Assembly (NCBI GenBank): GCA_028697875.1
Contig: JAQVEQ010000131.1
Coordinates: forward strand, 1-7,991
Length of the DNA: 7,991 nt
Source: Novosphingobium sp.
Lineage (GTDB): Bacteria; Pseudomonadota; Alphaproteobacteria; Sphingomonadales; Sphingomonadaceae
Direction: 5' to 3'
The position numbers were made by a program, and so were the translations under genes. The notes under the pieces were generated by a model. The model was not told the DNA's origin. It worked only from the letters and a program-made list of their open reading frames with translations, and did not search any database. Positions 4,875 to 7,991 of this stretch are shown here, one piece after another; the stretch's first letter is position 1; the number at the start of each line of letters is the position of its first letter.

Positions 4875-7586
4875 ATGAACGCGGATTGGGACAATGCGAT
4901 CGCCAGGGCCAGGGCCCATTCGCCCTTCCTCACCCTGGGGCTGGACCGCCAGCCGGAGCTGGAACGGCTCCTCGCCGAAGGGCGCGGGGCAGAGGCGCTG
5001 GCCTATGTGAACGAGGCCGGGCGCGATGCCGAGAGCCCTGCCGTCGCCTTGCGGCGGGAACGCTGGGCGCTGGCGACGGCCTTGGGGATCGGCGACCTCG
5101 CCGCGGCCTTTTCGCTGACGCAAGTGATGGAGACCCTGTCCGACTTTGCCGACCGCGCGCTCGATGTGGCCATCGACGCGGCGATTCGCGAACGGGCGCC
5201 CGATGCCGATCCGGCCGGTTTCGTCGCGCTGGCGCTCGGCAAGCACGGCGCGCGCGAACTCAACTACAGTTCGGACATCGACCCGATCCTGCTCTACGAC
5301 CCGGCGGTGCTGCCCCGGCGGGAGCGGGACGAACCGGGCGAGGCGGCCCAGCGCGTGGCGCGGCGGCTGATGGAGATGCTGTCGCACAAGACGGCGGAAG
5401 GATATGTCTTCCGGGTCGACCTGCGGCTGCGTCCGGCTTCGGAAGTTTCGCCGCTGGCCATTTCGTTCGACGCGGCCCTGACCCATTACGAATCGCTGGC
5501 CCTGGCGTGGGAGCGGGCGGCCTTCATCCGTGCCCGCGCGGCGGCGGGCGACGTTGCGCGCGGGGAGGACTTCCTCCAGGCGATCCGGCCGTTCGTGTGG
5601 CGCAAGAGCCTCGATTTCGGGGCGATCGCGGAGATCGGGCGGCTGATCGCGCAGATTCGCTCGCATTACGGCGGGCCGACCGTGCCGGGGCCGAACTACG
5701 ACCTCAAGCGCGGGCGGGGCGGGATTCGCGAAGTGGAATTCTTCGCCCAGACGCATCAGCTGATCCATGGCGGGCGCCGCCCTTCGCTGCGTGTGCGGGG
5801 CACGCGCGCCGCGCTTGATGCGCTGGCGGCCGAAGGGATCATCGCGGCGGAGGACGCGCGCCTCCTCGGCGAAAGCTACGACCGGCTGCGGGTGGTCGAG
5901 CACCGGTTGCAGATGGTGTCCGACCATCAGGTGCATAACCTGCCGAGGGACCCGGCGGCGCTGGATGGCGTGGCCCGGCTCGACGGCTTGCCGGACGGAG
6001 CCGCCCTGCTGGCGGAGCTGTGCGACATTACCGAAACGGTCGGGCGGCGGTTCGACGCGCTGCTGGAACAGACGGGGCAGGCTGTCGATGGCGGATCGCC
6101 CGCACCGCAGGGCAAGGCGCTGGCGGCGCGGCTGGACGACCTGGGTTTCGCCACGCCGGAGGAAGTGGCGGAACGGGTCGCCGGCTGGACTGATGGCCGC
6201 ATCCGGGCCCTGCGCAGCGATGCCGCGCGCGCGGCCTTCGCAGCGATCGAACCCGCCTTGCTCGCGGCGCTGGCCGCCGCGCCCGACCCGGACGCGGCCT
6301 TGCTGCGCTGGGAAACCTTTTTGGTTAAGCTTCCGACAGGTGTTAACCTATTTCGTTTGCTGGAGGCGCGCCCCGGCTTGTTCGAGCAACTGGTCAGCAT
6401 CCTCACCCTGGCTCCGCCGTTGGCGGAGGAACTGGTCCGGCGGCCCGACCTGCTCGATGCGCTGATCGACACGACCGCGCTCGACTTGCCGGGAACGGTG
6501 GCGGACCTGGCCGCGCGCATGGCCCGGCGCGAGGACGGCGACGATTACCAGGCGGTGCTCGACCGGGTGCGCCGGGTGGTCGGCGAAGTGCGGTTCGCTC
6601 TCGGTGTCCAGCTGATCGAGGCGGCGCACGATCCGCTCGATATCGCCGCCGCCCTGTCCCGCACGGCGGAAGCCGCCTTGCAGGTCTGCGCCGATGCGGC
6701 CTGCGCGGAATTCGCCGCCACTCATGGCCATGTGCCGGGGGCGGATCTGCTGGTCATGGGGCTGGGCCGATTCGGCGGCGGGGCGCTTACTCACGCGTCG
6801 GACCTCGATCTCGTCTATCTCTTCACCGACGGCGAAGGGCGCGAATCCGATGGCCGCCGTCCGCTCGGCACGACTCTCTATTTCAACCGCCTGGCCCAGC
6901 GCATCGGCGCGGCGCTCAGCGTGCCGACGGCGGAAGGCGCGCTGTACGAAGTCGATACCCGGCTGCGCCCGCAAGGCGCGCAGGGGCCGCTGGCAGTGAG
7001 CCTCGAAAGCTTCGCCCGTTACCAGCGCGAAGATGCCTGGACCTGGGAACACATGGCCCTGGCCCGTGCCCGCGCGCTTTACGGGACCGAGGCCGGCAGG
7101 GCCGCGCTCGGCGAAATCATCCGGAGCGTGCTCGCCCCCCCGCGCGATCCCGCCAAGCTGAAGCAGGACGTGCTGAAAATGCGGGCCGACATGGCCGCGC
7201 ACAAGGCGCCGAAAGGCCCGCTGGATGCCAAGCTCGCCCGTGGCGGGCTGGTCGACGTGGAATTCCTGATCCACTATCTCCAGCTGCGCGAGCATGTCGG
7301 GTTCTCGCCCGATCTCCGTGTGGCGCTGGACGCCCTGATCGCGGCCGGCCTGCTGCCCGCGGCCCTGCGCGATGCATACGATCTGATGACCCGCCTGCTG
7401 GTCGCCTCGCGCCTGCTGGCGCCCGATGCGACCTTGCCGGCCCCTGCCGCCCGCGCCGTGCTGGCACGCAATTGCGGCTGCGACAGCGAAGAGGCCCTCT
7501 TGCGCGAGTTCGCCGGGGCGCGGCAATGCGTCGCGGCCGCATGGAACCGCGTTTTCGAAGAGACATTGGAGACCGCAGATGACTGA
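4875..7586 (+). CDS. glnE: Bifunctional glutamine synthetase adenylyltransferase/deadenylylase
   Basis: The 903-residue GlnE adds AMP to, and removes it from, glutamine synthetase in response to PII proteins, adjusting ammonia assimilation in the cytosol. There are two nucleotidyltransferase halves. The N-terminal deadenylylating domain carries ALGKHGARELNYSSDID (120-136) with metal-binding Asp134/Asp136, then the helical segment starting YDLKRGRGGIREVEFF (about 274). The C-terminal adenylylating domain carries GLGRFGGGALTHASDLDL with Asp643/Asp645, followed by the second helical domain with DAKLARGGLVDVEFLIHY (about 782). Both acidic pairs are intact, so both activities are expected. The start MNADWDNA at 4875 was chosen because homologous similarity appears to begin there; the frame stays open upstream only because it runs antisense to aguA. 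The protein is a little shorter than E. coli GlnE (946 aa). It overlaps bcp by 8 bp, so the two are probably cotranscribed. Codons 482-495 are unusually AT-rich. Confidence 0.97.
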   Translation: MNADWDNAIARARAHSPFLTLGLDRQPELERLLAEGRGAEALAYVNEAGRDAESPAVALRRERWALATALGIGDLAAAFSLTQVMETLSDFADRALDVAIDAAIRERAPDADPAGFVALALGKHGARELNYSSDIDPILLYDPAVLPRRERDEPGEAAQRVARRLMEMLSHKTAEGYVFRVDLRLRPASEVSPLAISFDAALTHYESLALAWERAAFIRARAAAGDVARGEDFLQAIRPFVWRKSLDFGAIAEIGRLIAQIRSHYGGPTVPGPNYDLKRGRGGIREVEFFAQTHQLIHGGRRPSLRVRGTRAALDALAAEGIIAAEDARLLGESYDRLRVVEHRLQMVSDHQVHNLPRDPAALDGVARLDGLPDGAALLAELCDITETVGRRFDALLEQTGQAVDGGSPAPQGKALAARLDDLGFATPEEVAERVAGWTDGRIRALRSDAARAAFAAIEPALLAALAAAPDPDAALLRWETFLVKLPTGVNLFRLLEARPGLFEQLVSILTLAPPLAEELVRRPDLLDALIDTTALDLPGTVADLAARMARREDGDDYQAVLDRVRRVVGEVRFALGVQLIEAAHDPLDIAAALSRTAEAALQVCADAACAEFAATHGHVPGADLLVMGLGRFGGGALTHASDLDLVYLFTDGEGRESDGRRPLGTTLYFNRLAQRIGAALSVPTAEGALYEVDTRLRPQGAQGPLAVSLESFARYQREDAWTWEHMALARARALYGTEAGRAALGEIIRSVLAPPRDPAKLKQDVLKMRADMAAHKAPKGPLDAKLARGGLVDVEFLIHYLQLREHVGFSPDLRVALDALIAAGLLPAALRDAYDLMTRLLVASRLLAPDATLPAPAARAVLARNCGCDSEEALLREFAGARQCVAAAWNRVFEETLETADD

Positions 7587-7991
7587 CCGCCCCGATACCG
7601 GCGACCTCGTGCCGGACCTTGCCATGGAAAAGCCCGAGGGCGGAACGGTGAAGCCTTCCGATTTCCGGGGCAAGCCGCTGGTGCTGTTCTTCTATCCCAA
7701 GGACAACACGCCCGGGTGCACGACCGAGAACCAGGATTTCAGCGCAGCCGCCGCCGATTTCGAAAAGGCGGGCGTGGCGCTGCTGGGCGTGAGCAAGGAT
7801 CCGCCGGCCAAGCACCGGAAGTTCATTGCCAAATATGCCCTAGCGGCCCCGCTCGCATCCGATCCGGTAGAGGACGGCCTGGCCGATGAGCTGGGCATCT
7901 GGGTGGAAAAGAACATGTACGGCCGGACCTACATGGGGATGGAGCGCACGACCTATCTCGTCGATGCCGAGGGCCGGATCGCCCGCGTCTG
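7579..7991 (+). CDS. bcp: Peroxiredoxin, BCP/PrxQ type (partial, 3' end outside window)
   Basis: The first 137 residues are visible. This thiol peroxidase reduces hydrogen and organic peroxides. The thioredoxin-like fold begins with LVPDLAMEKPEG; strand PLVLFFYPKDNTPGCTTE (33-50) contains the peroxidatic Cys47 in the PxxxTPGCT motif, and the conserved arginine is in GMERTTYLVD (about 121-130). The second cysteine found five residues later in E. coli Bcp is a glutamine here (Gln52), and no other cysteine appears in the visible part. It would therefore act as a 1-Cys enzyme, or use a resolving cysteine beyond the edge or an external thiol. The start ATG lies within the end of glnE (8-bp overlap), pointing to translational coupling. 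Confidence 0.95.
   Translation, partial: MTDRPDTGDLVPDLAMEKPEGGTVKPSDFRGKPLVLFFYPKDNTPGCTTENQDFSAAAADFEKAGVALLGVSKDPPAKHRKFIAKYALAAPLASDPVEDGLADELGIWVEKNMYGRTYMGMERTTYLVDAEGRIARV

Noticed and set aside
4731..5936. N-terminal extension of agmatine deiminase by about 400 codons
   Set aside because: It is antisense to glnE; the family N-terminus begins at MKDRTFRMPPEW (4730).
6348..7673. Minus-strand 441-codon ORF across the C-terminal half of glnE and the start of bcp
   Set aside because: It is antisense to two well-supported genes and has no domain features.

Overview
The window is very GC-rich chromosomal DNA with tightly packed housekeeping genes. It most resembles an alphaproteobacterium of the order Sphingomonadales (Novosphingobium/Erythrobacter/Sphingomonas type). 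This placement rests on codon use, the alphaproteobacterial form of ThrRS and the style of GlnE. It is a judgement from sequence feel, not from a database search. I see no mobile element, CRISPR array, rRNA or tRNA.

Layout. Positions 1-561 (minus) hold the N-terminal part of an ABHD10-like alpha/beta hydrolase that runs off the left edge. Positions 562-867 are a divergent regulatory region. It holds a promoter candidate, a 9-bp direct repeat, a tiny ORF with eight consecutive threonine codons, and a set of mutually exclusive GC hairpins. It leads into thrS (868-2865, plus), threonyl-tRNA synthetase. A spermidine-synthase-like methyltransferase-fold gene follows after 4 bp (2870-3544, plus). 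Facing it on the minus strand are agmatine deiminase (3735-4730) and a possible 45-residue membrane peptide (3563-3700), closed by a probable intrinsic terminator (3557-3583). A 144-bp divergent spacer separates agmatine deiminase from glnE (4875-7586, plus), the two-domain glutamine synthetase adenylyltransferase/deadenylylase. glnE overlaps by 8 bp a bcp-type peroxiredoxin that runs off the right edge.

The most interesting element is the thrS leader. A short ORF at 657-728 (or from 648) encodes eight threonines in a row using three different synonymous codons. It is followed by competing hairpins, including two identical copies of CGCCCGGGC that can each pair with one downstream CCGGGCG. 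This is the architecture of ribosome-mediated attenuation, here in front of an aminoacyl-tRNA synthetase gene and specific for that enzyme's own amino acid. The probable -10 box overlaps the first ATG. That suggests the transcript may begin at or next to the second ATG, giving a leaderless leader peptide like the Sinorhizobium trpL leader. No T-run follows any of the hairpins, so the output step (Rho, intrinsic termination or translation) is open. The spermidine-synthase-like gene would share this control.

The other genes have ordinary roles: threonine charging, nitrogen control (glnE), arginine-derived polyamine metabolism (agmatine deiminase) and peroxide defence (bcp).
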